A stretch of 64,000 nt of DNA from an uncultured Gemmatimonadales bacterium (lineage in GTDB: Bacteria > Gemmatimonadota > Gemmatimonadetes > JACCXV01 > JAHWKZ01): assembly GCA_947259315.1 (NCBI GenBank), contig CAMYLR010000006.1, positions 277,271 through 341,270 on the forward strand, read 5' to 3'. The notes under the pieces are model-generated. The model was given only the letters and a program-made list of their open reading frames with translations. It was not told where the DNA came from and made no database searches. A program made the position numbers and the translations under genes. Shown here in pieces: positions 34,612 to 43,756 of the stretch; positions within the stretch are counted from its first letter, which is position 1; each line of letters opens with the position of its first letter.

Positions 34612-36900
34612 ATGATGATCACTCGGAGCTGGAACAAGAAAGCCACGCTGATCGCGTTGCGTCTTTGCATCGCGGCGGCGACCGGCGCGCTGCTGATCCT
34701 CTACCCGCCCGCGGCCGGGCTCACCGGCTGGCTCCTCGGTACGTGGGCGCTCTACGTCGCTACCACATTCATCTATTTGGTACTCCCCGCGCACTGGTTC
34801 CGGCGCCGGCGGTTCGACGTCACGTTCGTGGCAATCGAGATAGCTTTGCTCGGCCAGATGTTCGCCTTCTACGGCGGTCCCGAATCGTGGTTCGTCTATC
34901 CGTTGTTCCTTCTGACGATCTTGTTGGCCGCCCTTGCGCGACGCGTGGCTTGGGCGCTCGGACTCGGGTTTGCCGTCGCGGTCGCACTGGCGCTGATGCT
35001 GATCGATAGCGGTACGACCCAGATCGGAGCGATCATCCTCCAGGTCGGGGCACTGCTCACGACCGCCGGCATCGTCGGCTACCTGACCGAAGAGCTCGGT
35101 CACGAGGAAGTGCTATCGAGCCAGTTCGAGAGTGCACTCGAAGTCTCGACGCTGTTGGCCGAGGCGATCGAGGTGGAGAGCGTGTACAGACGGTTGACCG
35201 AGGTGTTGGGACATCTTTTCCAGGCCAACCGGGTGGCGGTCATTCTAGCCGAGCCCGGCGAAGCGACCGGCCGAATCGTGTCGGCGATCGACGCCAGCGA
35301 AGTGGTCGAAGACCTCGAGATCCAGCTCGACCGGTACCCCGAGATTCAGATAGCGATCGACGAGCATCGGACGGTTGTCATCGAGCGGCCGGAGAAAGAC
35401 CCCAACTTCGAACGCGTCAAGCGGCACCTGACACCGCGGGCGGCGGGAGCCACCATCCTGGTGACACCGATTCGCCGAGGGAACGATGTCCACGGTGTCG
35501 TGTTCGTCCGACTCGAGAAATCGTACCGAGTGTTCAGCGATCAGGAGATCCGGTTCTGCCAGATCATGGCCGACATCGCCGGGAAGGCGATCCAGCGTGC
35601 GGGCCATCTAGCCGAAGTCTCCGAGGCCGCGCGCCGTGATCCACTGACCGGGCTTTACAACGTCCGCGCACTCCAACAGGCGCTGACGGATGAGATCGTG
35701 AGATCGGAGCGCACCGGTGCCGCCTTCAGCCTGGTAATGATCGACATCGATTTCATGAAGCACATCAACGACACCTACGGTCACCCGACCGGAGATCAAG
35801 TTCTGCGCAACGTCGCTAACACGTTGACCGAGCAGGTGCGGCAAGTGGACGTTGTTGCGCGCTACGGCGGCGAGGAGTTCGGCATTCTACTGGCCGAGGC
35901 GAGTGGACCGCGAGCCATGATCGTGGCCGAGCGGATCCGACAGCAAATCGAGGCTCGGCACCATGACGGTGTGCGCGAAGCGGTTACCGTGTCGATGGGT
36001 CTCGCGGCGTACCCTGATGACGCATCATCGAGCACCGACCTGATCCGTGCGGCCGATCAAGCGTTGTACGCGTCCAAGCACCAGGGCCGTAACCGGATCA
36101 TGCGCTACAACGACACCAACTGCATAAGCGCGAACGAAGACGCCGAGGCGTTCGACTTGGCGCGTCAGCCGAGACCGCACGACTCGACCGTGATACGTAC
36201 GGTGCGCGACGCACTCGACGGGCTGCACACCAATCAGCAGATCATGCGCCAGGTGGGCGCTGTCGCGAGCCTAGTGACGCTCATGCAGGCCCGCGACCCA
36301 TCGGCTCTCGAGCATCTGAGCGACACCGCGACGCTCGCCAGGCTGTTTCTATCGCACTTGACGGTCGACGAGCGCGAGCGCGCGACGATCCACTTGGCGT
36401 GTTTGCTGCGCGACATCGGTCAAGCAGCGGTCGGGAGCGCGATTCTCAACAAGCAGGATTCGCTGACTCGCGAAGAGTACGAGGCGATTCGCGAACACCC
36501 CGTGATCGGCGCGCAAATCGTGGCTCCACTGCGGGGGTTGGACCCGATCGTGCCGTTTATACGCCACCACCACGAGCGGTGGGATGGCCAGGGTTACCCC
36601 GACGGCCTGACCGGCAGTGCGATCCCCTACGGCGCGCGGGTAGTCGGCCTCATTGATGCGCTATACGCGATGCTGTTGACGGGTCCTGGTGCAAGTCGAT
36701 CGCACGGTGTCGACTACGCTCGCGAGGAGATCGCTCGCAACGCCGGCACGCAGTTCGATCCCGAGTTGGCCAAGCGGCTGGTGTTCGTGATCGATTCGAA
36801 TCAGGACGCGATCGAGGCCCTGGGCGTCACGCTCGACGCGGAAGCACCTGGCGTAATCGTGGGCGCGGTCCGCCAACCTGACGCCGCCGAGTCTTCCTAG
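34612..36900 (+). CDS. Membrane diguanylate cyclase with degenerate HD-GYP domain
   Basis: A 762-residue protein: about five transmembrane helices (1-165), a GAF-like domain (about 185-325), GGDEF (about 345-500) and an HD-GYP-like domain (from about 550). The active loop is GGEEF at 419-423, and RQVD five residues upstream is an intact I-site, so c-di-GMP synthesis with product inhibition is expected. In the HD domain the first HD is RD (Arg600-Asp601), but HHHERW (from 652) and GQGYPDG are kept. ATG 34612 follows AAGGGA. Phosphodiesterase activity is doubtful. Confidence 0.92.
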   Translation: MMITRSWNKKATLIALRLCIAAATGALLILYPPAAGLTGWLLGTWALYVATTFIYLVLPAHWFRRRRFDVTFVAIEIALLGQMFAFYGGPESWFVYPLFLLTILLAALARRVAWALGLGFAVAVALALMLIDSGTTQIGAIILQVGALLTTAGIVGYLTEELGHEEVLSSQFESALEVSTLLAEAIEVESVYRRLTEVLGHLFQANRVAVILAEPGEATGRIVSAIDASEVVEDLEIQLDRYPEIQIAIDEHRTVVIERPEKDPNFERVKRHLTPRAAGATILVTPIRRGNDVHGVVFVRLEKSYRVFSDQEIRFCQIMADIAGKAIQRAGHLAEVSEAARRDPLTGLYNVRALQQALTDEIVRSERTGAAFSLVMIDIDFMKHINDTYGHPTGDQVLRNVANTLTEQVRQVDVVARYGGEEFGILLAEASGPRAMIVAERIRQQIEARHHDGVREAVTVSMGLAAYPDDASSSTDLIRAADQALYASKHQGRNRIMRYNDTNCISANEDAEAFDLARQPRPHDSTVIRTVRDALDGLHTNQQIMRQVGAVASLVTLMQARDPSALEHLSDTATLARLFLSHLTVDERERATIHLACLLRDIGQAAVGSAILNKQDSLTREEYEAIREHPVIGAQIVAPLRGLDPIVPFIRHHHERWDGQGYPDGLTGSAIPYGARVVGLIDALYAMLLTGPGASRSHGVDYAREEIARNAGTQFDPELAKRLVFVIDSNQDAIEALGVTLDAEAPGVIVGAVRQPDAAESS

Positions 36901-36903
36901 GCC

Positions 36904-37290
36904 TTACCTGTTCAGTCGAAACGCGTCTTTGATGTGCTCGATCTCCGGTCGAGGCTCGCGTCCCGGCCCTCCGCTCGTTAGCTCGACGGTCACAACGTCG
37001 AAGCGATAATCACAAGCGCCGTCACCCCAATCGGTCAGCGCGGCGTTCGCCGCGGCGGCAACCTGTCGCTGCTTTCTCCAATCGACAGCCGTGGCAGGCG
37101 GTGCGAGCGAGCCGGTGCGACGCGTCTTGACCTCGACAAAGGCGACGGTTCCGTCCTTCTCGATAACCAGATCGATCTCACGACCGACAGCGCGCCAGCG
37201 GCGCGCCAGAATCGTGTAGCCGCGATCTTCCAAGTACTCGGCCGCGAGCTGCTCGCCGGTTCGGCCGAGCGCCTGACGAGCGTGGGTCAG
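36904..37290 (-). CDS. yraN: YraN/UPF0102 family nuclease-fold protein
   Basis: A 128-residue protein: GRTGEQLAAEYLEDRGYTILARRW, REIDLVIEKDGTVAFVEVKTRR with the Asp/Glu/Lys triad of the restriction-endonuclease fold, and FDVVTVEL. Predicted Holliday-junction resolvase-related; function unproven. The only start that gives the family length is CTG 37288-37290, overlapping the upstream TGA (CTGA, 37287-37290). Downstream GTG/ATG/TTG codons would remove conserved residues. Confidence 0.88.
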   Translation of the reverse strand: MTHARQALGRTGEQLAAEYLEDRGYTILARRWRAVGREIDLVIEKDGTVAFVEVKTRRTGSLAPPATAVDWRKQRQVAAAANAALTDWGDGACDYRFDVVTVELTSGGPGREPRPEIEHIKDAFRLNR

Positions 37291-38084
37291 AGATCGATCT
37301 CCATGCCGTCGGCGCCGAGCTCGATCGGTCCGGTGTGGTAGGCTTCGCGGATGCGGCGTTCGATCTCGTCCCAACCGAGCGCCAAAACCGACGGATAGAA
37401 GTGGCCGACCGCAAGCCGCTTGACCCCAGCTGCAGCGGCGACCCGACCGACCGCGCGCGGGCTCATGTGGCCGGGCACCTGCAGTCCGTCGGCGACCGAG
37501 CACTCGGCGATCAAGAGATCAGCCTCCTGAGCCAACGCGATCACTTCTTCGCTCTCCTCGGTGTCGCCGGTATAAGCCACGATTACTTCGCGACCGGCAA
37601 CGCCTAGCGTGATCCGAAAACCAACCGCCTCCGGTGAGTGAACGACCGGGTAGGCGTCGATATTGACCTCGGCATCGTCGCGTTCGACCTCGACCGGCGT
37701 GTCAGCCGCTTCCCAGATGTCGAGCGGGAACCCCGGCTCGCTGACCCAATCGCCAAAGATGTATTCGAGCCGGTCCAGGTCGGCCCCGAAATCGGGATAG
37801 CCGATCAGCGCCAGCGGCTCGACGCGGCGTTCGCCGGGCATGTGACGCAACGTAAAGAGAAGCGGCAGGAGATCCGCGAGGTGGTCCTGGTGGCGGTGTG
37901 ATATCGCCACCACGTCGAGCGCGTTCAGGGATAACCCGAGGCCGGTCATCCGGCGCAGTGTGCCAAAGCCCAGGTCGACCAGGACGTGGATGTCACCGCA
38001 CTGCAGGTGGTGAGCCGCCGCGCCGCGCTCGATGTCGGGCACCAGCGTCCCGCTGCCGATCATCGTATAGCGGATCGGTTTCAT
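37287..38084 (-). CDS. MBL-fold hydrolase (RNase Z-like)
   Basis: A 265-residue metallo-beta-lactamase-fold protein. Zinc ligands appear in the order SHRHQDHLADL (HxHxDH), VVHSPEAVGF, TGDTEES and GHFYPSV. It is similar to ribonuclease Z, but the tRNA-binding arm is not evident, so it may be a phosphodiesterase of other kind. ATG 38084 chosen; the frame is open upstream into pilD. Coupled to yraN by the CTGA overlap. Confidence 0.88.
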   Translation of the reverse strand: MKPIRYTMIGSGTLVPDIERGAAAHHLQCGDIHVLVDLGFGTLRRMTGLGLSLNALDVVAISHRHQDHLADLLPLLFTLRHMPGERRVEPLALIGYPDFGADLDRLEYIFGDWVSEPGFPLDIWEAADTPVEVERDDAEVNIDAYPVVHSPEAVGFRITLGVAGREVIVAYTGDTEESEEVIALAQEADLLIAECSVADGLQVPGHMSPRAVGRVAAAAGVKRLAVGHFYPSVLALGWDEIERRIREAYHTGPIELGADGMEIDL

Positions 38085-38088
38085 CGTG

Positions 38089-38856
38089 CTACGCGAACCC
38101 GCGCAGGTACCAATCGAGAAGCCATTCCCCCCAAACAAACGTCACCGCGCCACCGATCGCCAGAAAGATGCCGAACGGGACCAACTTCTTTGAGCGCAGG
38201 TTGATCGGCACGAACACGATCGTCGCTAGGATCGCGCCGATGAACAGCGTGAGTAGCGTCCCCTGCCATCCGACGAACGCACCGATCATCGCCATCAGCT
38301 TGATGTCGCCACCCCCCATCGCGTCCTCGCCAAACATCTTGGTGCCGATGACGGCGATGACCCACAAGACCCCGCCACCTACCAGTACGCCAATCAACGA
38401 ACCGACCGGCGTCGGCGTGCCTGGCAGGAACGACATCGCCAGTCCGGCGATCACGCCGCCCAGCGACAGCTCGTCGGGGATCACGTACTCCCGCCCGTCG
38501 GTGATCGCCACCGCGAGCAAGATGCTCATCATGACGACCGCTTGCGCAGCGTGTGGTGTGAACCCGAACGCGTACACGCTGCCCGCCCAGATCCCCGCCG
38601 TTGCCAACTCGACGATCGGATACTGAACGCTGATCCGTTCCCCGCAGAAAGCGCAACGACCTCGCAGCGTCAGCCACGACACGACCGGGATGTTGTGGTA
38701 CCACTTGAGGGTCCCACCGCACCGGGGGCAGTGGCTCCGCGGTCGCACGAGCGACATGTCGGCCGGCAGGCGCAGGATCGCTACGTTCAGAAACGAGCCG
38801 ACGAGAAGGCCCAAGAGGCCCGCGAGGATCACCCACTGGGTCGGTGGAGGGGTCAA
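38089..38856 (-). CDS. pilD: Prepilin peptidase
   Basis: A 255-residue A24 aspartic membrane protease. N-terminal GSFLNVAILRLP precedes a four-cysteine zinc ribbon (CPRCGG and CAFCGE), VELATAG follows, and the catalytic aspartates are in ITDGREYVIPDELS and GGGDIKLMAMIG. It cleaves and N-methylates type IV pilins and pseudopilins at the inner membrane. TTG start 38856 overlaps the stop of the sigma54 activator (TTGA), so it is translationally coupled to that regulator. Confidence 0.94.
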   Translation of the reverse strand: MTPPPTQWVILAGLLGLLVGSFLNVAILRLPADMSLVRPRSHCPRCGGTLKWYHNIPVVSWLTLRGRCAFCGERISVQYPIVELATAGIWAGSVYAFGFTPHAAQAVVMMSILLAVAITDGREYVIPDELSLGGVIAGLAMSFLPGTPTPVGSLIGVLVGGGVLWVIAVIGTKMFGEDAMGGGDIKLMAMIGAFVGWQGTLLTLFIGAILATIVFVPINLRSKKLVPFGIFLAIGGAVTFVWGEWLLDWYLRGFA

Positions 38857-40976
38857 GGCTTCGAAGACTCCTTCCTTGAATCGTTAATCCCTTCTGTCCC
38901 CTCCTGATCGGCTACCGATTGAGAGGTCGGACGCTGGCGTCGATCCTGGCCTTGAAAGGCAGGATCAAAATCGGGTCGCTCGATGTCCAACAACTTCAGC
39001 TTATAGATCAGGGTAGTACGGTTGACACCCAGCAGCTGTGCCGAGCGACTAACGTTACCTCGGCACATGCGAAGAACCTTGAGGAGATGCGTGCGACGCA
39101 CCGAATACCAAGAGAGGTCTTCAGAATCCAAACTCGTTGTCGACAATCCGAGGCCCAGGTCGTCAACACCGATTCGACGACCCGCTGCCAAGTGAAAGCC
39201 ACGTTCGAGCGTAGCATTGAGCTCGCGCACGTTACCAGGCCACCGATATCTCGCAATCGCGTTCCACGTCTCAGCCTTGAGTGCTTTCTTACGCCCGTAC
39301 CGCTCGTTGAGCGTCGTGATCTGGTGTTCAGCCAGTGGGGCAATGTCTTCTCGTCGTTCCCTCAGCGGTGGCAACTTGATCCGGCATCCAGAGAGCCGAA
39401 AGAAGAGGTCCTCACGAAGCTGCCCGGTCTCGAGCATCTGGTCGATGTCACGGTTGGTCGCCGCTAGCACCCGAAACTCGGCCGACTTCTCCACTCGCGA
39501 GCCTACCGGGCGGTAACGCTGCTCTTCGATCGTATATAACAACTTGGCCTGAATCGCAGGAGGAAGTTCACCAAACTCATCAAGAAACAGTGTGCCTTTG
39601 TTGGCCTCTTCGACCAGACCCACCCGATTCGACACAGCCCCCGTAAACGCTCCCCTCAGGTGTCCGAAAAGCTTTGACTCAAACAAGTTCTCTTCCAGAT
39701 TCGTACAATCGACGACTACGAACGGTGATTTCCTACGTCGACTTGCTTCGTGGAGCTGCCTTGCAAGAAAGGTCTTTCCCGTTCCCGACTCCCCCTCCAG
39801 CATGATACGCACCTCAGTGTCGATTAACCGCTTCAAGCGGTCTTTTAGTGTGAGGATCGCTGGTGCCTGTGTCAGAAACTGCGGGAACGACTGCTTTGGG
39901 CGCCGCCGTGACTGGCCAAGGGCACCCATGATACGTGTGTAATGAGCCTCCAGAAGCTGAGCTTCGGGATTATTCCGAAAAATCGTGTACGCCTTTGCAA
40001 GCAGCTGTTCGTATGGAACGTCGCTGGTGAACCGGGCCCATGTTCCAGTCATCAGAAGTACTATCGCGCTTTCGGTTTCCAGGCACTGCGCGCGAAGATC
40101 CGAGGCTGCCGCACTGAACTGTGACGCGATTTCACTATCGGCAGTCTGACGGTTTATGATCGACTTCCAGACCAGAATCCGCGTGCGAAGCGCACCATGC
40201 GAAACCATCGCAGCAAGTCTCTCGGCGGTCTTAAACTCCATAAGTGCGGCTTCCGTATTCCCGGTCAGCAGTTCCAGCTCGGCGCGACCGAATGTCACAA
40301 GTAAGTTCAGGTGTAGGTTGTTGGCGAATTCCGCTTGGGCCTCGCTCCGCTCATACAATTCGTACGCGTGATCATATTTGCGCAGACGGACTGCGTCCCA
40401 AGCCATGTTGCACAAGGTCATTCCGAGATGTCTTGAGCTTCCCAACTCTTCGAATTTTGCGGCCGCGTCACCGCTCAGTCGGTTTGCTTTTTCGTAGTCC
40501 CCGAGGGTGAACATGGCACTTGCCCAGTTTCCCAAAGCGCATGCTTCTAGATGTCGATCGCGTCCTTTGTTTGAGACGAGGCTTGCTCGTTCGAGATTTC
40601 GCGCCGCTAGTTCGGGCAGGCACATTTTTTGAAGGACCCCTCCCAGGACATTGTGGGCACGCGCTGTATCAATTCCAACGCTTCCCACGAGCGGGCGCAT
40701 AAGCGCAAGGATGTCATTGTGAGATCTGTCCAGCATCGAGCAGGCTAGATCCAGGCGGATACGAGCGGCCCGACTCTCATCGTTGCGTTCTACTGCACGT
40801 TCGTAGGCAACGCGCAAGCAGCTTTCAGCTTCCCCAAGATGACCGCTGTTGAAGAGTCTAATCCCGATCGTCCTTCTCAACGGAGTAGAGTTCTTCGATA
40901 AGGTGTCGAGCGGTCTGAGTGATTTGATAAGACACTCGGTTTCAGGATCTAGTACAAAGCGGTCGGGACGGGGCAT
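38853..40976 (-). CDS. TPR-containing sigma54-dependent transcription activator
   Basis: A 707-residue regulator: N-terminal tetratricopeptide-like repeats (about 40-330), the AAA+ sigma54-interaction domain (about 365-600) with Walker A GESGTGKT and an intact GAFTGA loop, and a C-terminal Fis-type helix-turn-helix (NVSRSAQLLGVNRTTLIYKL). No receiver domain, so the input is protein-protein through the TPR part. ATG 40976 follows TTGAGG; an in-frame TTG at 40988 is less likely. It overlaps pilD by four bases, which suggests pilus control. Its codon use and base composition look less GC-rich than the neighbours, hinting at transfer. Confidence 0.9.
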   Translation of the reverse strand: MPRPDRFVLDPETECLIKSLRPLDTLSKNSTPLRRTIGIRLFNSGHLGEAESCLRVAYERAVERNDESRAARIRLDLACSMLDRSHNDILALMRPLVGSVGIDTARAHNVLGGVLQKMCLPELAARNLERASLVSNKGRDRHLEACALGNWASAMFTLGDYEKANRLSGDAAAKFEELGSSRHLGMTLCNMAWDAVRLRKYDHAYELYERSEAQAEFANNLHLNLLVTFGRAELELLTGNTEAALMEFKTAERLAAMVSHGALRTRILVWKSIINRQTADSEIASQFSAAASDLRAQCLETESAIVLLMTGTWARFTSDVPYEQLLAKAYTIFRNNPEAQLLEAHYTRIMGALGQSRRRPKQSFPQFLTQAPAILTLKDRLKRLIDTEVRIMLEGESGTGKTFLARQLHEASRRRKSPFVVVDCTNLEENLFESKLFGHLRGAFTGAVSNRVGLVEEANKGTLFLDEFGELPPAIQAKLLYTIEEQRYRPVGSRVEKSAEFRVLAATNRDIDQMLETGQLREDLFFRLSGCRIKLPPLRERREDIAPLAEHQITTLNERYGRKKALKAETWNAIARYRWPGNVRELNATLERGFHLAAGRRIGVDDLGLGLSTTSLDSEDLSWYSVRRTHLLKVLRMCRGNVSRSAQLLGVNRTTLIYKLKLLDIERPDFDPAFQGQDRRQRPTSQSVADQEGTEGINDSRKESSKP

Positions 40977-41074
40977 GGTGAACCTCAACGCGCTTGAGTT
41001 TTACGACCGATGATCGGCGGGAACGGTTACTTGTTAGTGGCCTGTGCCCAGGCTGTCAACTCGATTCTGCGTCA

Positions 41075-41088
41075 GCAAGAAGTACGCC
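41075..41088 (-). promoter_or_regulatory. Weak sigma54 -24/-12 candidate upstream of its activator
   Basis: Read on the minus strand, GGCGTA, four bases and TTGC give the GG-N10-GC spacing (41075-41088). The -12 box is perfect; the -24 box matches only in GG. It lies about 100 bases before the activator ATG at 40976. The rest of the 220-base space 40977-41200 holds nothing I can support. Confidence 0.3.
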
Positions 41089-41200
41089 GACGGAGAGGCA
41101 GGTACACGATAGTGATCCGGACTTGGAAAGCGGATACAAGTGTCAACATACCGACAATTCTCTTGTGGAAAACCGGCTACAGAGGTCGTCGCATACGGTT

Positions 41201-42196
41201 CTAAGTGAGGGCTTGACTCGCGGCGACATCAAACTCCCCGAACCCGACCGCTTCGTCTGCTCGCAGCACGGCGGTTCTCGCGATCATCGCTCCGTTGTCG
41301 GTGCAGTTGATCGGTTGGGGCCAGAGGACTCGTGCTCGATCGGCGATCTGATCGCGCAGCGCCTCTCGCAACGCGTTGTTGCACGCGACACCGCCGGCGA
41401 GCAACACGGTGTTGACGTTTTTCTCTGCCGCCGCGCGAGCGGTCTTCTCGACCAATACCTCGACCACCGCGGCCTGAAACGACGCGCAGACGTCCGTCAG
41501 TTGCTCTTGCACACCTTCCGGGCCGGTCTGCTCGACCCACCGGACGACGGCTGTCTTGAGCCCCGAGAACGAGAAGTCGAAATCTGCGGTTGCCAACATC
41601 GGGCGCGGGAACGGGATCGCGGCGGGGTTGCCCTCGAGTGCCAACCGCTCGATCTCGGGTCCGCCCGGGAACCCGAGGCCCAGGAGCTTGGCCACCTTGT
41701 CGAACGCTTCACCGGCGGCGTCGTCGCGGGTCGTGCCCATGACTTCGTACTTCCGCCACTCGCCCACGTAAATGAGTGACGAATGGCCGCCGGAGACGAC
41801 CAGTGCTACCGCGGGCAACTCGAGATCCGGGTACTCCAACAAACAGGCCACGATGTGGGCTTCGATGTGGTGAACGGGGACGATCGGCAGCTCGAGGGCG
41901 AGCGCCAACGCTTGCGCGAACGCGCCGCCGACCATCAACGAGCCGATCAACCCGGGCGTGTTCGTCACACCGATGAGGTCCAGCTCTTCCGGTTCCACGC
42001 CGGCCTCACCGAGCGCCCACCGAAAGACGGGCACGATGTTCTGGACGTGCGCCCGGCTCGCCAGCTCGGGCACGATCCCGCCGTACTCTGAATGCTCGAT
42101 TTGCGAGCTGACGACGTTCGACAACAGCTCGTTCTCGTCCCGCAGCACGGCCATCGACGTGTCGTCGCAGGAGGTCTCGATACCGAGCGTCAACAT
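41201..42196 (-). CDS. tsaD: tRNA N6-threonylcarbamoyladenosine transferase TsaD
   Basis: A 331-residue ASKHA-fold enzyme: N-terminal LTLGIETSCDDTS, HVQNIVPVF (metal His in the HxxxH motif), VALVVSGGHSSLIYV, and PGGPEIERLA, then GGVACNNALR. It transfers threonylcarbamoyl to A37 of ANN-reading tRNAs with TsaB and TsaE. Last gene of the long leftward array; 12 bases after the YbbR gene. Confidence 0.97.
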   Translation of the reverse strand: MLTLGIETSCDDTSMAVLRDENELLSNVVSSQIEHSEYGGIVPELASRAHVQNIVPVFRWALGEAGVEPEELDLIGVTNTPGLIGSLMVGGAFAQALALALELPIVPVHHIEAHIVACLLEYPDLELPAVALVVSGGHSSLIYVGEWRKYEVMGTTRDDAAGEAFDKVAKLLGLGFPGGPEIERLALEGNPAAIPFPRPMLATADFDFSFSGLKTAVVRWVEQTGPEGVQEQLTDVCASFQAAVVEVLVEKTARAAAEKNVNTVLLAGGVACNNALREALRDQIADRARVLWPQPINCTDNGAMIARTAVLRADEAVGFGEFDVAASQALT

Positions 42197-42208
42197 CGTC
42201 GGGTGGGG

Positions 42209-42925
42209 TTAGTTCTCGGCGATCTCTTCGACTGGCGGCGGCGGTTCCGGTTCCTCGATCGGAACCACGACGCCTTGAATGCGCACGCTGTCGGGCGTGA
42301 CGGTCACCGTCCGGAACTTTTCGGGGACGGCGATCGCGAGGTGCTGATCGAATCGCCCTGGGCCACGCGAGAGCTGCGTCAGATCGAGCGATAGCGACCC
42401 GATGTCACCGAGCTCGGCGGTCACCCCGCGCAACACGACCCGGGTCGGCTCGACCGTGACGTCGACGACATGGAACCCCTCGCCGCGAGCCTGTGGCGAC
42501 CCCTCGGTCTGGAGTGGGACCGTCTTCTCGACGTAGCGATCGGTGACGACTTCGATCGAGCCGGGCGCGATCCCGACCGGGGTGACCGGGAGATCCGCCG
42601 GTCGCTGGACGTCTTGCAGATCCAGGTTGACGACCAACGTATCGTTGTCACCGCCCTGCACGTCCTTCTGGATGCTCAGCGACTCCTTGTCGAGCGCCAA
42701 CAGGTCGCGACCGGTACCCGAGAAGCTGACCTCGACCTCGGATGGCGGATCGTTGGTGATCGTCATCTCATCGCCCACCAGCGACAGCGTCACCGGCACC
42801 GGGTAATCGATGACGGTCGTCTTCTCGGTGCGGACATCGAACCACAGCAGCAGCGCCAGCAACAGCGCGATCAGCTTGTAGCCGAGATTGTTGGTGAAAA
42901 GGTCTTGGATTGTGCGTCGCGCCAT
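42209..42925 (-). CDS. YbbR/CdaR-like domain protein
   Basis: A 238-residue protein with an N-terminal transmembrane helix (about 13-32, LGYKLIALLLALLLWF) and YbbR-type beta repeats (DYPVPVTLSLVGDEM, VDVTVEPTRVVLRG) ending in a Pro/Glu tail. In Firmicutes, CdaR modulates the membrane cyclase CdaA, but no cdaA is in the window, so the partner is unknown. ATG 42925 is preferred to an upstream in-frame Met because the helix follows directly. Confidence 0.82.
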   Translation of the reverse strand: MARRTIQDLFTNNLGYKLIALLLALLLWFDVRTEKTTVIDYPVPVTLSLVGDEMTITNDPPSEVEVSFSGTGRDLLALDKESLSIQKDVQGGDNDTLVVNLDLQDVQRPADLPVTPVGIAPGSIEVVTDRYVEKTVPLQTEGSPQARGEGFHVVDVTVEPTRVVLRGVTAELGDIGSLSLDLTQLSRGPGRFDQHLAIAVPEKFRTVTVTPDSVRIQGVVVPIEEPEPPPPVEEIAEN

Positions 42926-43001
42926 CGCTCGCTCCCGGTGGACAGCCAAACTAGCCCCGACCGCGCAATGTATGGAGCGGTCTAGAGCCGGGCCAGCGCG
43001 G

Positions 43002-43754
43002 TTAGATGCGGTTTTCGATAAACGAGAACAGCGGGACGATCCGGTTGAGCCACGCGGCGAGAATGGCGAAGTAGTTGGTGAAGATCAGAATCCCGACGAT
43101 GACCAGCACCAAACCGCTGACGATCTCGATCGGCCGCAGCCAGTGGCGGATCCGCTTGAACGCCGAGAGGAACGAGCTGAACCCGACCGAGGCGGCGAAG
43201 AACGGCACCCCCAGCCCCGCGCTGTACGCAAACAGCAGGGTCACGCCCTGACTGACGTCACCGGTGGTCCCGGCCATCGTCAGGATCGTGCCCAGCACCG
43301 GGCCGATGCACGGCGTCCAACCGGCGCCGAACGCGAAGCCGACCAGCACCGAGCCCAGAAAGCCGGCCGGTCGCTGGTTGAGGTGCACCCGACGCTCGCG
43401 CTGCAGGAACGGGATATTGAGCAGCCCCGTGATGTGGAGCCCAAAAACGACGATCAACGCACCAGCGACGCGCCGGATCCACACCTGGTTGTAGCGCATG
43501 AACTGCCCCAGCGCGGTGGCCGAAGCCCCGAGCGAGATAAACACCAGCGTGAAGCCGAGGATAAACAACAGCGAGTGGATGATCGCCAGCCGTCTCACCC
43601 GAGCCCGCGCCTCGGGCCCCGGATCGCTGAGCTCATCGAACGTCAGCCCGGTCACGAACGACAGGTACGACGGGAACAGCGGCAGCACGCACGGGCTCAA
43701 AAACGAGGCGACGCCTCCGGCGAACGCCACCGCGATCGACAGCTCACTGGTCAT
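43002..43754 (-). CDS. ccdA: Cytochrome c biogenesis/thiol transporter CcdA
   Basis: A 250-residue integral membrane protein with six helices. The paired redox cysteines are in FLSPCVLPLFPSYLSF and GAGWTPCIGPVLG, the CcdA/DsbD hallmark. It carries reducing equivalents from cytosolic thioredoxin to the periplasmic face, here presumably to the TlpA-like lipoprotein encoded 2 bases upstream. Start is ATG 43754. Confidence 0.95.
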   Translation of the reverse strand: MTSELSIAVAFAGGVASFLSPCVLPLFPSYLSFVTGLTFDELSDPGPEARARVRRLAIIHSLLFILGFTLVFISLGASATALGQFMRYNQVWIRRVAGALIVVFGLHITGLLNIPFLQRERRVHLNQRPAGFLGSVLVGFAFGAGWTPCIGPVLGTILTMAGTTGDVSQGVTLLFAYSAGLGVPFFAASVGFSSFLSAFKRIRHWLRPIEIVSGLVLVIVGILIFTNYFAILAAWLNRIVPLFSFIENRI

Positions 43755-43756
43755 AA

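Noticed and set aside
40977-41200. tRNA or small RNA in the larger intergenic space
   Set aside because: No cloverleaf, no CCA end and no strong hairpin with T-run could be built by eye.
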